Of a stretch of DNA of 64,000 nucleotides, positions 8,124-17,329 are shown one piece after another. The notes beneath the pieces are model-generated. The model saw only the letters and a program-made list of their open reading frames with translations. It was not told the origin of the DNA and did no database searches. The number at the start of each line of letters is the position of its first letter. Within the stretch, counting starts at the first letter, position 1. Origin of the DNA: Winogradskyella aurantiaca (GTDB lineage: Bacteria; Bacteroidota; Bacteroidia; Flavobacteriales; Flavobacteriaceae); assembly GCF_003362725.1 (NCBI RefSeq), contig NZ_QKTV01000009.1, positions 62,001-126,000 of the forward strand, read 5' to 3'. The position numbers and the translations under genes are program-made.

Positions 8124-9803
8124 TTAATTAGCTATTGGAAAGCCAGGTGAAGCCGGATTAGTATCCCAAAACACTTGTTCGGTTACTGCTGCTTTCTGAG
8201 TGGCGTTAGAATTATTGTTTACAAAATTAGCAGGATAGAACAATGATCTTATAAAAGCTCCTGGATTTGGTTCAATATTGGGTGGTACAGTATTTGGAAA
8301 TCCTGTACGTCTGTAAAAATTATAACCATCAATACCATTTCCATACAAATTAGTAAAAAATTCTTCTCCAATAATATTCCATTGATCTTCAGTGGAAGCA
8401 GAATCAAATTTTGCTTCGATATCAGCAGCATGACTTGCGATATCCTGCGCAGTTGGTGCGATAGACAAATCTGCTGTGGTATCAAAAGATCCAAAGGATG
8501 TAACTTTCGTGACAGATTTAGCTAATCCATCAAGTAAAAAGGATTTAGCTTCGAGGGGACTATTGTTAACCATGGCCATCTCAGCTTGATAAAAGCTAAC
8601 TGTGGAAGCTAATATTAATGGTGTTATTGCGCCTAAACCAGCTGCGCCATCTCCTTGTGAAAGCGCTTCAAAACGATCGTCATCAAAGGCACCTCCTGCT
8701 GGATAGACTCCTGCTAATGTTCTTAAGAAACCGTCAGGTGGAATTCCCTCGTTATTTCCATGAATTCTACCCCAATAGCCATTAGGTAAGGAACACCAAA
8801 TATTTTCAAAAGGCGTGCCTAAATAGTGTACCGGAACATCTTGCACTGAACATTGAAGAGTCTCTTCATTTGGATCTGTACCTGTACCTGGAGTGGCATT
8901 GACTTGACGATAAAAATAGTACCGTATTCTTGGGTCATTGTTGTTCAACATATAACTCATGAGCCAATTAGACATGTAGTCTTCACCGCCAGTTACAGTA
9001 TAACTATTGCTGTAACGTGGATGACGCACATCTGGTTGAACTTCATTAGTCCCCCAACCATTAAATTGGAAATCATCATCTGATGAGGAGATGTAATTTC
9101 CATTGTTTATGATAGTGTTAAAGTTGGAAACAGCATTTGCATCAACTAATCTAGTCTGAACATAAATTTTTAATTTAATTGTATTTACTGCCTTAATCCA
9201 TTTATCAGTATTCCCGCTGTAGAAAAAATCTGAAGTTGGTTCAGCGGAGGCATCAGATTCGAAATTGGCAATAGCCTCATCTAATAATGCCAAAGCACTA
9301 TTGTATACCTCCTCGCCAGTATCAAGTTTAGGGTTTGGATTAGCTATTCCTTGAATTGCTTCAGAATAGGGTACATCCCCAAAAAAATCGACTAAGGTTA
9401 TCAATAGATAGGCTTCTAGAGTTTTCGCAATTCCAAGATGATGAGTGAAATTAGCTTCTTCGGCTAATGGCGTCAAGACCCTTATATCTGCCATCATATC
9501 TGCATAAGTGCTTTGCCATTCATCATCAAAATCTGAAGGGCTATAATTGTTAGTGTAGTTTCTACCAAACATGTAGTCGATTCTGGATAACTCAGCACCG
9601 ACTCTCCCAAACCCATCGCCATTACCATCAATTGCATCAATAAATTCCAGTTGGATATTATTCAGTAGAGAGTTAGGATCAGCCTGTTCAGGGCTAAGCG
9701 CATTTGGATTAGTTCTTAAATCAAGATCTGTGGTTTCACAAGAAATGTATGATGCTAAGACTATAAAAATTGCTGTATATTTTATTAATTTTTTCATGAT
9801 CAT
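8124..9803 (-). CDS. SusD/RagB-family substrate-binding lipoprotein
   Basis: The 559-residue protein has a lipoprotein signal (KLIKYTAIFIVLASYISC, Cys near residue 22) and the SusD-like layout of TPR-type helices. Typical segments are NPNALSPEQADPNSLLNNIQ near 32, FGDVPYSEAIQG near 141, GEEVYNSALALLDEAI near 164, and GEEFFTNLYGNGIDGYNFYRRTG near 477. The Asn-Pro-Asn start and the late position of the NLYG region suggest the SusD-like_2 group. SusD proteins cap a SusC transporter and capture the ligand at the cell surface. It lies 7 nt after susC. The substrate cannot be read from sequence. The start could be the first or third Met. Confidence 0.9.
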   Translation of the reverse strand: MIMKKLIKYTAIFIVLASYISCETTDLDLRTNPNALSPEQADPNSLLNNIQLEFIDAIDGNGDGFGRVGAELSRIDYMFGRNYTNNYSPSDFDDEWQSTYADMMADIRVLTPLAEEANFTHHLGIAKTLEAYLLITLVDFFGDVPYSEAIQGIANPNPKLDTGEEVYNSALALLDEAIANFESDASAEPTSDFFYSGNTDKWIKAVNTIKLKIYVQTRLVDANAVSNFNTIINNGNYISSSDDDFQFNGWGTNEVQPDVRHPRYSNSYTVTGGEDYMSNWLMSYMLNNNDPRIRYYFYRQVNATPGTGTDPNEETLQCSVQDVPVHYLGTPFENIWCSLPNGYWGRIHGNNEGIPPDGFLRTLAGVYPAGGAFDDDRFEALSQGDGAAGLGAITPLILASTVSFYQAEMAMVNNSPLEAKSFLLDGLAKSVTKVTSFGSFDTTADLSIAPTAQDIASHAADIEAKFDSASTEDQWNIIGEEFFTNLYGNGIDGYNFYRRTGFPNTVPPNIEPNPGAFIRSLFYPANFVNNNSNATQKAAVTEQVFWDTNPASPGFPIAN

Positions 9804-9810
9804 CTAGTTC

Positions 9811-12800
9811 TTAAAAAGTTAAATTAACGCTGAACCCATATCTTTTGCTACTCGGGCCATTTAAAAAGTCGAAGCCTTGGCCATTACCGACCCCTAGACC
9901 TGCCACATTAGGATCAAAATTTGCTCCCTTAGGAATGTTTACAGCTCTATACCATAAATTAAACCCTTGGGCTGTAAAAGTCACTGATCCGAATGGGGAT
10001 TTCTTAAGAAATTCTTTTGGTAATGAATAACTAAGAGATATCTCTTGAAGTCTAATAGTTGTAGCATCATATACCTGAAGCTCATTTGGACCAAATAGTA
10101 CATTATTAAAATAATATGTTGAGTTATTAATTTGTGTGGTATTTGGCTCACCAGTGGCAGCATTAATTCCTGGAAGAATATAGGTACTTTCTCTATCAAC
10201 AGTTTCTGTAATTAATCCTCTACCAAGTAGGGTGGCAACTGTTGAACTATAGACATCACCTCCGTGCACATAATTGAATAAAAAGTTGAAATTAAAGTTT
10301 TTAAACTTTAAGCCACTTCCAACGTTTAAAATGAAATCTGGATTAGGATCACCAATCACTGGGATTCTGCCATTTTCATCTTGATTTTCAATTATATAAT
10401 CACCATTTGCATCAACTAAAAAATTCCCATTCTCATCTCTTCCAATTCGACTTCCAACCATTGTTCCTAGTTGAAACCCTTCAATAGCTGCATTTCCTAA
10501 ATTAGAAAATCCTTCATAAATTATGATATCTGTATCAGCACCCAAATCTGTAACCTTGGATCTTAGCAACGTAAAGTTTGATTTAATATCCCAATTAAAT
10601 CCAGTCGGTTCAGCACTTCTTATAATGTCTATACCTAAATCAGCTTCTAACCCCCATCCGGTTACCTCTCCAACATTGGTTTGAATTTCAGTCCCACCAG
10701 TAGCGGGATCCAATGGCCTATTAACAATTAAATCTTTAGTTACTCTATCAAAAAACGAGAAATCAAATCTAATTCTATTATCCAACCATCGAGATTCAAA
10801 ACCTGCTTCAAACTCTGTATAACGTTCTGGCTTAATATTTGGATTAGCTAAAACATTGTCTAATGTATTGGTTACTACTGTGGTTCCTTCATCAAGCCAA
10901 GCTTGGGTATTTATAAATAGATTGCTCGATGCTGGAAACCCAGTAGCAAATCCAGCAGATTCACCATAGCCCAATCTTACCTTAAGATAATTAAGGGTGT
11001 TTGATTTTAAATTTTCAAATACAGCTGTTGGTAAAAAGGAAACAGAAGCCCCCTTATAAAATAGTGAATTATTGGCCTCCGGCAGATTTGAAGCCCAGTC
11101 ATTTCGACCGTTGAGTGTTAAAAATAAAAAGTCATCATAGCCAAATTCAAATTGTCCATACAATCCAACAATATTTTGGTAAGTTGTAAACTGAATATCT
11201 TGTTGTAAATCAAAATTGAAGTGTCTTAATACACCAAAGACATTTTGACCTGAGCTACTTACGCCTTGACGGTCATAATTGGTATATCTTGAGGTTGCAC
11301 CAGCGTTAAATCGTAAATCCAATTTGTCAGTTAAATCATAATTTCCACTTAAAATAAAATTATGATCCCAAATCATATTATTATTGTCAAACGTATCTAG
11401 TACACCGCTAATTGTTCTTGCAGGCAGATCCACTCCACCCTTATTTTGAAAATTAATATTCCGCTCATTATAGAAGTCAAAGCCAACTCTATATACTAGA
11501 TTTAAATTGTCATTGAAATCATATTGCGTAGTCAAGTTTCCGTAAACGCGATTAGTCAACTGACGATTTTGAGCATTATTAAGAGTCCATAGAGGGTGCT
11601 GAATACTATTATTTTGCCTGTAGTAGACACTCCCACCAGTTACGGGGTTCTGGTATGGTAATCCTAACAGATCGACACTAATTGGAGTGAAGAATAGATT
11701 TCCAAATATGGAAGATCCTTCACCGAATGAACCATTACCTTGACTCGCAGCAAATGGAGGAGTTGTGAAATCAGTTCGGCTAAAATTCATTGTACCTGAA
11801 ACGGTAAAGTTATTACTCAATTGAGCTCTTCCACCAACGCTAAAATTGGTTCTTGTAAGCTTATTACCTGGTGTAAAACCTTCATCTTCTAAACGGCCAA
11901 AATTGACATTATAAGCAACTCTGCCATCAGCACTTGAACCGGCGGCATTAATTGAAGTGCTCACAACAGCACCTGTTCTAAAGAAGTTCTCAACACTTCT
12001 GTAGGGTTTCCAATCATATCTTGCATCCGCGAATTCTGGAAAGGCCTGTGGAATTCCCGTTGCTGATGAAGCCGTTGAATAAGGATGCGCTAATGTTCCA
12101 TTTTCATCTATAGAACTTTGATTACCCCAACCTGCAGGGCCGTCTTCATTAAAACTTGGGCCCCAATTACTAAAAAACCAACCAAAAGCCTGGTCGAAGC
12201 CATTACCGTATTGATATTGGTAATCTGGCATAGAAGCAATTTCATTAAAAAACAATCCTTGATTAATAGTTATTTCAGTTTTTTTGGCTGTTTGCCCCAG
12301 TGCTCCACCTTTTGTCGTAATAAGAATGACACCATTTTTACCAGCTTCACCATAGATAGTTGCAGCAGAAAAACCTTTAAGGATATTGATACTTTCGATA
12401 TTATTGGGATCTAGATCTAAAAATCTACTTGAACCCGAGTTTCCATCAACGAAATCCCCAGAGGCGTTGGTGTCCGAACTGAATGGTACACCGTCAACAA
12501 TGAATAAAGGTTGATTATTTTGATTAAATGAAATTTGCCCCCTGATGTTGATGTTTGTTGCAGAACCAGATAGACCGCTTTGTTGAGTGATTTGAACACC
12601 AGATGCCTTTCCTCTTAAAATTCTACCAACATCTCCTTCAGGTCTGTCTTCAATTTCTTGAGATTCGACTGTACTCACGGCGTATCCAAGAGCTTTCTTT
12701 TCTCTCTTAATCCCTTGTGCCGTTACAATAACTTCTTCAAGTACCTCACTGTCTTCTTTCAATGAAATATCTATAACGGAATTATCGCCCACAGTGATTT

Positions 12801-13044
12801 CTTGGGTTGTCATTCCAATGTAGGAAAAAACAACAATATCGCCAAGATTAACGGCTAAATTGTAGTTACCATTAAAATCCGTTTGGGTTCCACTAGTTGT
12901 TCCTTTAATTAAAACACTAACGCCTGGTAGTGGAATGCCAGATTCGTCAGTTACTGTACCGGTAATCTCCTTTTCTTGGGCTTGCATGGAAAGCACACCA
13001 AGAGCAAAGAAGAACACCAAAAATCGTAGAATTTTTGACTTCAT
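9811..13044 (-). CDS. SusC/RagA-family TonB-linked outer-membrane transporter
   Basis: This 1077-residue protein has a signal peptide ending MQAQ, then a carboxypeptidase-regulatory-like domain (EITGTVTDESGIPLPGVSV, residues 25-105). A TonB-box-like segment EEVIVTAQG follows near 102, then the plug domain (GRILRGKASGVQI near 140, NINIRGQISF near 165) and a long beta barrel ending in Phe (RYGFSVNLTF). It imports oligomeric substrates across the outer membrane using TonB energy, with the SusD partner as lid. No glycoside hydrolase, lyase, sulfatase, peptidase or ECF/anti-sigma gene lies beside it, so the substrate is unassigned. A palindrome and a -7 box lie just upstream. Confidence 0.95.
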   Translation of the reverse strand: MKSKILRFLVFFFALGVLSMQAQEKEITGTVTDESGIPLPGVSVLIKGTTSGTQTDFNGNYNLAVNLGDIVVFSYIGMTTQEITVGDNSVIDISLKEDSEVLEEVIVTAQGIKREKKALGYAVSTVESQEIEDRPEGDVGRILRGKASGVQITQQSGLSGSATNINIRGQISFNQNNQPLFIVDGVPFSSDTNASGDFVDGNSGSSRFLDLDPNNIESINILKGFSAATIYGEAGKNGVILITTKGGALGQTAKKTEITINQGLFFNEIASMPDYQYQYGNGFDQAFGWFFSNWGPSFNEDGPAGWGNQSSIDENGTLAHPYSTASSATGIPQAFPEFADARYDWKPYRSVENFFRTGAVVSTSINAAGSSADGRVAYNVNFGRLEDEGFTPGNKLTRTNFSVGGRAQLSNNFTVSGTMNFSRTDFTTPPFAASQGNGSFGEGSSIFGNLFFTPISVDLLGLPYQNPVTGGSVYYRQNNSIQHPLWTLNNAQNRQLTNRVYGNLTTQYDFNDNLNLVYRVGFDFYNERNINFQNKGGVDLPARTISGVLDTFDNNNMIWDHNFILSGNYDLTDKLDLRFNAGATSRYTNYDRQGVSSSGQNVFGVLRHFNFDLQQDIQFTTYQNIVGLYGQFEFGYDDFLFLTLNGRNDWASNLPEANNSLFYKGASVSFLPTAVFENLKSNTLNYLKVRLGYGESAGFATGFPASSNLFINTQAWLDEGTTVVTNTLDNVLANPNIKPERYTEFEAGFESRWLDNRIRFDFSFFDRVTKDLIVNRPLDPATGGTEIQTNVGEVTGWGLEADLGIDIIRSAEPTGFNWDIKSNFTLLRSKVTDLGADTDIIIYEGFSNLGNAAIEGFQLGTMVGSRIGRDENGNFLVDANGDYIIENQDENGRIPVIGDPNPDFILNVGSGLKFKNFNFNFLFNYVHGGDVYSSTVATLLGRGLITETVDRESTYILPGINAATGEPNTTQINNSTYYFNNVLFGPNELQVYDATTIRLQEISLSYSLPKEFLKKSPFGSVTFTAQGFNLWYRAVNIPKGANFDPNVAGLGVGNGQGFDFLNGPSSKRYGFSVNLTF

Positions 13045-13099
13045 AAATAATATTTGAATGTGTTAGTTGGGGCGAAAATGCTAAATAAATGTTAATATC

Positions 13100-13127
13100 C
13101 AAAAATAGCGACTTAACAAAATGTTAA
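13100..13127 (-). promoter_or_regulatory. Putative susC promoter box and palindromic operator
   Basis: On the leftward strand, TATTTTTG (13107-13100) matches the Bacteroidetes -7 element TAnnTTTG, about 55 nt before the susC start. Immediately upstream is the perfect palindrome TTAACA-AAA-TGTTAA (13113-13127). It occupies the -10 to -30 region, where a regulator could block or recruit polymerase. I do not see a good -33 TTG at the usual spacing, so activation may be needed. The regulator is unknown. Confidence 0.45.
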
Positions 13128-13773
13128 CATGTAATAGATGTAATGTAATATTAAATTTAGAAAGGAACTGTAATGTTCTGATATTCAGTAATAAAATTTA
13201 ATTATCAAGTTAGATTTACTTGTTAATAAAAAATATTTATTTTTAAATTATTTTGGTTTTTAATAGAAAAATCACAGTAAAAGAGTTAAAAAAGTATAAA
13301 TACAATAATGACTAAGTCTGTATACTTAATAAAAAGCAAGATGAATTTTTCAGATTTGCTATCTAAAGATGAGAATATCAGGGAAATAAATCATGTAACT
13401 CAGCGATGATAGAGTTCTGTTTTAAAAATGTTCATCTCTAACCTATGACTCGTTTTATTAATGAGTTTTTAGAAACAATACTACCACGATTGTATAATCA
13501 TGCTACGTATGTTTTTTATTAAATGCGGAACTGGGAAGTGATAAAAGGTACCTAAAGCTGTAGCAGTAATTATTATTGAATTTAATTATCTATGGATATT
13601 TTTTACTCTGAATCGAGGGGTCCCTGTAGAAAGGCGGATTCATAAAAATACAACTAAAAGAAATCATATTTTCTTTTCAAATAATTGAAGATTCACCACT
13701 TGATAAACATATATTACTAAATTGAAGGAAAAGCCATTGCAAATTTATTTCTAGAATAAACAAAGCGATGGAT
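13128..13773. other. AT-rich intergenic stretch without a supported gene
   Basis: About 645 nt separate the susC promoter region from the sulfotransferase-like gene. Both neighbours read left, so this stretch is the upstream region of susC and lies downstream of the sulfotransferase gene. Only very short open frames occur (for example 13341-13409, 22 codons, and 13445-13522, 25 codons), with no recognisable product. A small structure, GAATC..GATTC (13610-13641) enclosing AGGG-GT-CCCT, is the only notable feature. No tRNA or clear mobile-element end is visible. Confidence 0.5.
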
Positions 13774-15417
13774 TTATTTTTTAATTAATTTTTTTACAAA
13801 ACTTCCAAAATTTGATGAAATTTTTACAAAGTAAATGCCATCTTCAATTCGACGCAAATCAATACTGTTCCCTCCTGTTTGAGTAGAGATTAATTGCCCA
13901 TTTATATTAAATAAGCTGATAGAAGTTATTGGGTCTGCACTTCTAATAGTAACGAAGTCTCGACTTGGGTTGGGATAGAGTAATACATTGGTGAAGTTAT
14001 CTTCTTCCATCCCTAATAATTCGCAAGGTGATAGATCAGGATTAAATTCTATTGTGTCACCCGGTGTTAGATCTCTTCCATCGAATGCCTCATAATCCAA
14101 TGGGTATTTAATAGCTCTAAAAGAGAATGCGTTGACCGGGGGGGTATCTCCTTGTTGGTACAAAGTACCATCAGCATTACTAACTGGTAGAAGGTATTTC
14201 CAAACAATATTATTGTTGTTGTCAAGTTCAAAGAAAATGGCCTCACGTCCTTCGCAAACTAAGATATTTCCATTGGGTAATTGTTGGGCATTACTCACAA
14301 TAGCCGAGTAAAATTCAGAATCTTCAAATGGGGGGGTCTCTGGGAATGTAAAGTCAGTTTCCGATGGACCATAGGCAGTGCCTGGGGTGTATTGGTAAAA
14401 TCCAGGTGCGCTTGTTGGTAGATTTATAATATCCACTTGAGAGAAACTTGGACTTCTTTTAAACCCATTATTGAAAACCATTAGTTTTCCTGCATTTGGT
14501 AAACCATTAGGTATGATATATGGAGTGTGTTGGCCAAATAATTTTTGATCAGAAGCATCTCCTTGCTTGTATGCTTGTGGGTTTCCCCAACGGTACAAAA
14601 GATCCCCGCCTTTGCCATAGGTGCCCCCACTTGAGGATGCCGCTTCAGCCGTGGTAGTTGAATGATCAATAATCCAAATTTCACAAAGGTTACGGGTGCT
14701 AATGACAATTTGATCTAAATCCTCGTTATACTGAATTGAGTTTATATGAAGCCAATTCAAATTGGGATCATTACCATTGAGGAAATTGATATCAATTTTT
14801 TCTGGGGAATCAGCAACCACTCCAAAATTATCTTTGGTATTGTCAAAATCTTGAATCACATGATCAATAGCATTCCATTCCCAGACTACAGTCCCACCAT
14901 TAGAGCCATTGGGTTCAATTTCAAAAATCCGTTCATTGTATAAATTGGTTTCTGATAATAAAGCCGGATTGCGCCCTGCCTGGATGGCATCGGTACCTTC
15001 AACAACCGTAGCTGCCAAAATCAAGATATTTCCATTTGGTAGGGGGTAAACATCATGATGCTGTCTAAAAGAATTACTACTGTAGACGTATTCCCAAATT
15101 TTATCACCTTCCCAATTGAATAATTCCACAATACCACCTTGCCCACCAAAACCAATATCACTACTTCCATCATCTAACCTTCCTGGTCTTAATAAGTTGC
15201 CGTTTGGAAGGAGGTAAACAGATGTGCCGGGCAAATAATCACTTGTCCACTGATTAATTATCTCACCGCAATTGTTTATTAAATAAGACTCTCTATGGAC
15301 CGTCGCCAAGGTGTAAGCGTCATAAACACCTTCTTCTATGCTTATCGTTCCAATGGTATTCTGAGAATGCCCGATCAAGGACAAGAGTAATATGAGAAGA
15401 GTAATTTTATTGATCAT
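13774..15417 (-). CDS. Aryl-sulfate sulfotransferase-like secreted protein with T9SS sorting tail
   Basis: The 547-residue protein has a signal peptide (MINKITLLILLLSLIGHSQ) and a beta-propeller-like body of the arylsulfotransferase type. Repeated propeller segments include VYLLPNGNLLRPG near 66, HHDVYPLPNGNILILA near 119, WLHINSIQYN near 221, HTPYIIPNGL near 296 and AQQLPNGNILVCEGRE near 373. The last 75 residues form a Por-type C-terminal sorting domain (LLYPNPSRDFVTIRS, GIYFVKIS, KKLIKK), so the protein should be exported by the type IX secretion system and anchored or released at the surface. True sulfotransfer needs a catalytic His that I cannot assign; propellers of this family may have other roles. 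It is 47 nt downstream of the Omp85 gene in the same direction. Confidence 0.78.
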   Translation of the reverse strand: MINKITLLILLLSLIGHSQNTIGTISIEEGVYDAYTLATVHRESYLINNCGEIINQWTSDYLPGTSVYLLPNGNLLRPGRLDDGSSDIGFGGQGGIVELFNWEGDKIWEYVYSSNSFRQHHDVYPLPNGNILILAATVVEGTDAIQAGRNPALLSETNLYNERIFEIEPNGSNGGTVVWEWNAIDHVIQDFDNTKDNFGVVADSPEKIDINFLNGNDPNLNWLHINSIQYNEDLDQIVISTRNLCEIWIIDHSTTTAEAASSSGGTYGKGGDLLYRWGNPQAYKQGDASDQKLFGQHTPYIIPNGLPNAGKLMVFNNGFKRSPSFSQVDIINLPTSAPGFYQYTPGTAYGPSETDFTFPETPPFEDSEFYSAIVSNAQQLPNGNILVCEGREAIFFELDNNNNIVWKYLLPVSNADGTLYQQGDTPPVNAFSFRAIKYPLDYEAFDGRDLTPGDTIEFNPDLSPCELLGMEEDNFTNVLLYPNPSRDFVTIRSADPITSISLFNINGQLISTQTGGNSIDLRRIEDGIYFVKISSNFGSFVKKLIKK

Positions 15418-15464
15418 GTGCTTTTTAAAATTGGTCGTAAATATAAAAGGAAAATATCAACGCA

Positions 15465-17153
15465 TTAGAATCTGGCAACTAGGCTTATATGAACTTTTGA
15501 ATTTGAGAGTCGAAAGGGTTGATTATCAACCTTTGAAACTGCATAATTGAATCTAAATAAACCTGTGTTTGTTAATAGACCAAACCCAAAACCAAATCCA
15601 AACAATTTTTCTTCAACATCTATTAACTGGTTTTGATAGTAGGCACCATCAATGACTGAATTGACAAAGAGGTTATTGCTAAGGCGATACCGGTATTCGG
15701 TATTAATGACTCCATAAAGATTAGCCACTAGGCTATTTTCTTCAAATCCACGAATGGAATTAATACCGCCAAACCTAAATAGTTCGTTGTCAAAGTAATT
15801 GTTAGATATTAAGGCTGCGCCATTAAACCTAAGATAAATACTATTGCGTGTGTTTAAATTGAACAATTTATAAGTATTGAGTAATATTTTGGATTGATTG
15901 GTAGTCTCTACATCTGTCTTTCTATTACCCTGATTAAGACTTAGATCCACTAAAAAGTTAACTGGAAAAAGATCATCGTAATACTGGGGTATCACAAAGT
16001 CATATGTTAATGAATAAAAGGTGCTTTTATAGTCTTCAATGAAGGTACTAGTATCATCTTGTAAATTACTTGAAGTAATGCCAGAAATACCAAGACTTAG
16101 CCGACTTTTTGGGTTGACCTGGTAATTGACTTTTAAATGTTGATTGGTGGTTACAAATGTGGTGTCTTTCCTAAAGATATTGAGTCTGAATTCTGCTCCA
16201 ATTGGCGACCTAAATAGGTAAGGCGTTGAGACTTGAACATCAATTGTTTGTTGATCTATTTCGTCACTCTTGTATGAGATTTTTAAGGACTCACCGTAAT
16301 TAAGGTTATTAATAAGATGAAGGTTTAGATATCCATCCAGTTCTAGTTTGTTCGTTTGCTCGTTGGTGCCAAAACCAAGAAAACCGTCAAAATTATTACT
16401 GGGGTCCTTTTCTATATATAGATACAATACAGTTGAATCTTTTGTGAATAGTACTTCGGGTTCTCTTACTTGATTGGCAAAAATCAAATTTGATAGCTGA
16501 TCGGTTCGTTCTTTGAGCTCTGCCAGCTTAAAGATATCTCCTTCTTTAATTTTTAAATAGCGTCTTACGTATGACTTCGGGAATTTCTCATAACCTTTGA
16601 CGACTATTTTGTCAATACGCCTGGCTTGGTTTGAGATGATCTTTAAATCTGCACTCATCAAAGAAGGACTGACCTTTTGTATGTTGTCGAGTTTGAGTTT
16701 TGAAAATGGATACCCATCTTCAATAAAGGCTGTATTTAAATTGGTTAAAACAGTTTCTAATTGGTCTATTGGGATCTCCAAATAATTTAATTTGGGATCT
16801 TGTAGAAATTGAAGTCGTATCTTATCAGATATAGTCGAATCTAGCTGTATTTGTATACTCCTTACGCGTTCGCCGAGATAGAATTCAGATGTATAAAGCG
16901 AGTCGGTTTCTTTCATTATCTCGGTATGATAAGAATCGATGTACCCTAGTCTTATAATTTTGTATTGCAGTGTATCAATCTCAGCTGTCAGACTTTTAAT
17001 ACTGGCATGTTTATTTTGATAACCAATAGAATCTAAAGTGCGCTGGTTTATTGAATCTAAAGTCGACAAGTTAAGTTGGAGTGTTTGGCCAACTCCCTTA
17101 AGAGAACTTATAAAGAGAAGTAGTATAAAATAAAGAAACCGATTTGGTATCAT
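15465..17153 (-). CDS. Omp85/BamA-superfamily outer-membrane protein (POTRA plus barrel)
   Basis: The 562-residue product has a signal peptide (MIPNRFLYFILLLFISSLKG) and a predicted coiled segment at 40-120. POTRA-like sequence follows (IDKIVVKGYEKFPKSYVRRY near 181), then a 16-strand-type barrel ending in Phe (VHISLVARF). The conserved loop motif of Omp85 barrels appears as GGINSIRGFEEN near 465, with the RGF tripeptide. It is shorter than BamA (usually five POTRA domains) and resembles the one- or two-POTRA Omp85 proteins common in Bacteroidetes. Its partner is unknown; the sulfotransferase-like gene is immediately downstream. It is divergent from rpsL. Confidence 0.8.
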   Translation of the reverse strand: MIPNRFLYFILLLFISSLKGVGQTLQLNLSTLDSINQRTLDSIGYQNKHASIKSLTAEIDTLQYKIIRLGYIDSYHTEIMKETDSLYTSEFYLGERVRSIQIQLDSTISDKIRLQFLQDPKLNYLEIPIDQLETVLTNLNTAFIEDGYPFSKLKLDNIQKVSPSLMSADLKIISNQARRIDKIVVKGYEKFPKSYVRRYLKIKEGDIFKLAELKERTDQLSNLIFANQVREPEVLFTKDSTVLYLYIEKDPSNNFDGFLGFGTNEQTNKLELDGYLNLHLINNLNYGESLKISYKSDEIDQQTIDVQVSTPYLFRSPIGAEFRLNIFRKDTTFVTTNQHLKVNYQVNPKSRLSLGISGITSSNLQDDTSTFIEDYKSTFYSLTYDFVIPQYYDDLFPVNFLVDLSLNQGNRKTDVETTNQSKILLNTYKLFNLNTRNSIYLRFNGAALISNNYFDNELFRFGGINSIRGFEENSLVANLYGVINTEYRYRLSNNLFVNSVIDGAYYQNQLIDVEEKLFGFGFGFGLLTNTGLFRFNYAVSKVDNQPFRLSNSKVHISLVARF

Positions 17154-17255
17154 TGACTCCGTTCAAAAACTATCTTAAGAACGTAAAAATAGACCTTATT
17201 ATATAAGCAATTTGATTTGATGCTTTTTTCTTTTTGAAAATAAGGAAAGTACTAT

Positions 17256-17285
17256 TTGAATTATTGATTTTAATTTCTACCTTTG
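17256..17285 (+). promoter_or_regulatory. Promoter of the ribosomal-protein supercluster
   Basis: TTG at 17256-17258 and TACCTTTG at 17278-17285 are separated by exactly 19 nt. This matches the primary sigma-factor consensus of Bacteroidetes (TTG-N19-TAnnTTTG). Transcription should start a few bases later, in the GCAGCCC segment, giving a leader of about 40 nt before rpsL. It is the best-formed promoter in the window and the only clear one before the 17-kb cluster. Confidence 0.8.
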
Positions 17286-17288
17286 CAG

Positions 17289-17304
17289 CCCTCAAAAGTG
17301 AGGG
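17289..17304 (+). promoter_or_regulatory. rpsL leader stem-loop
   Basis: CCCTCA and TGAGGG form a perfect 6-bp stem around an AAAG loop, followed by TTTT. It begins within a few nucleotides of the predicted transcription start. It could be a 5' stabilising hairpin or a small attenuator; the following T-run is short and interrupted by AAA. It lies 26 nt upstream of the rpsL start codon. Confidence 0.6.
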
Positions 17305-17329
17305 TTTTAAATTTATATAATAATATTAT

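Noticed and set aside
12118-12414. Open frame of 98 codons opposite susC
   Set aside because: It lies antisense inside a clear TonB-transporter gene; its composition reflects that gene's reverse strand and it has no homology features.
13341-13522. Two tiny open frames (13341-13409 and 13445-13522) in the gap upstream of susC
   Set aside because: Only 22 and 25 codons, no recognisable product, no promoter or conserved motif; expected by chance in AT-rich DNA.
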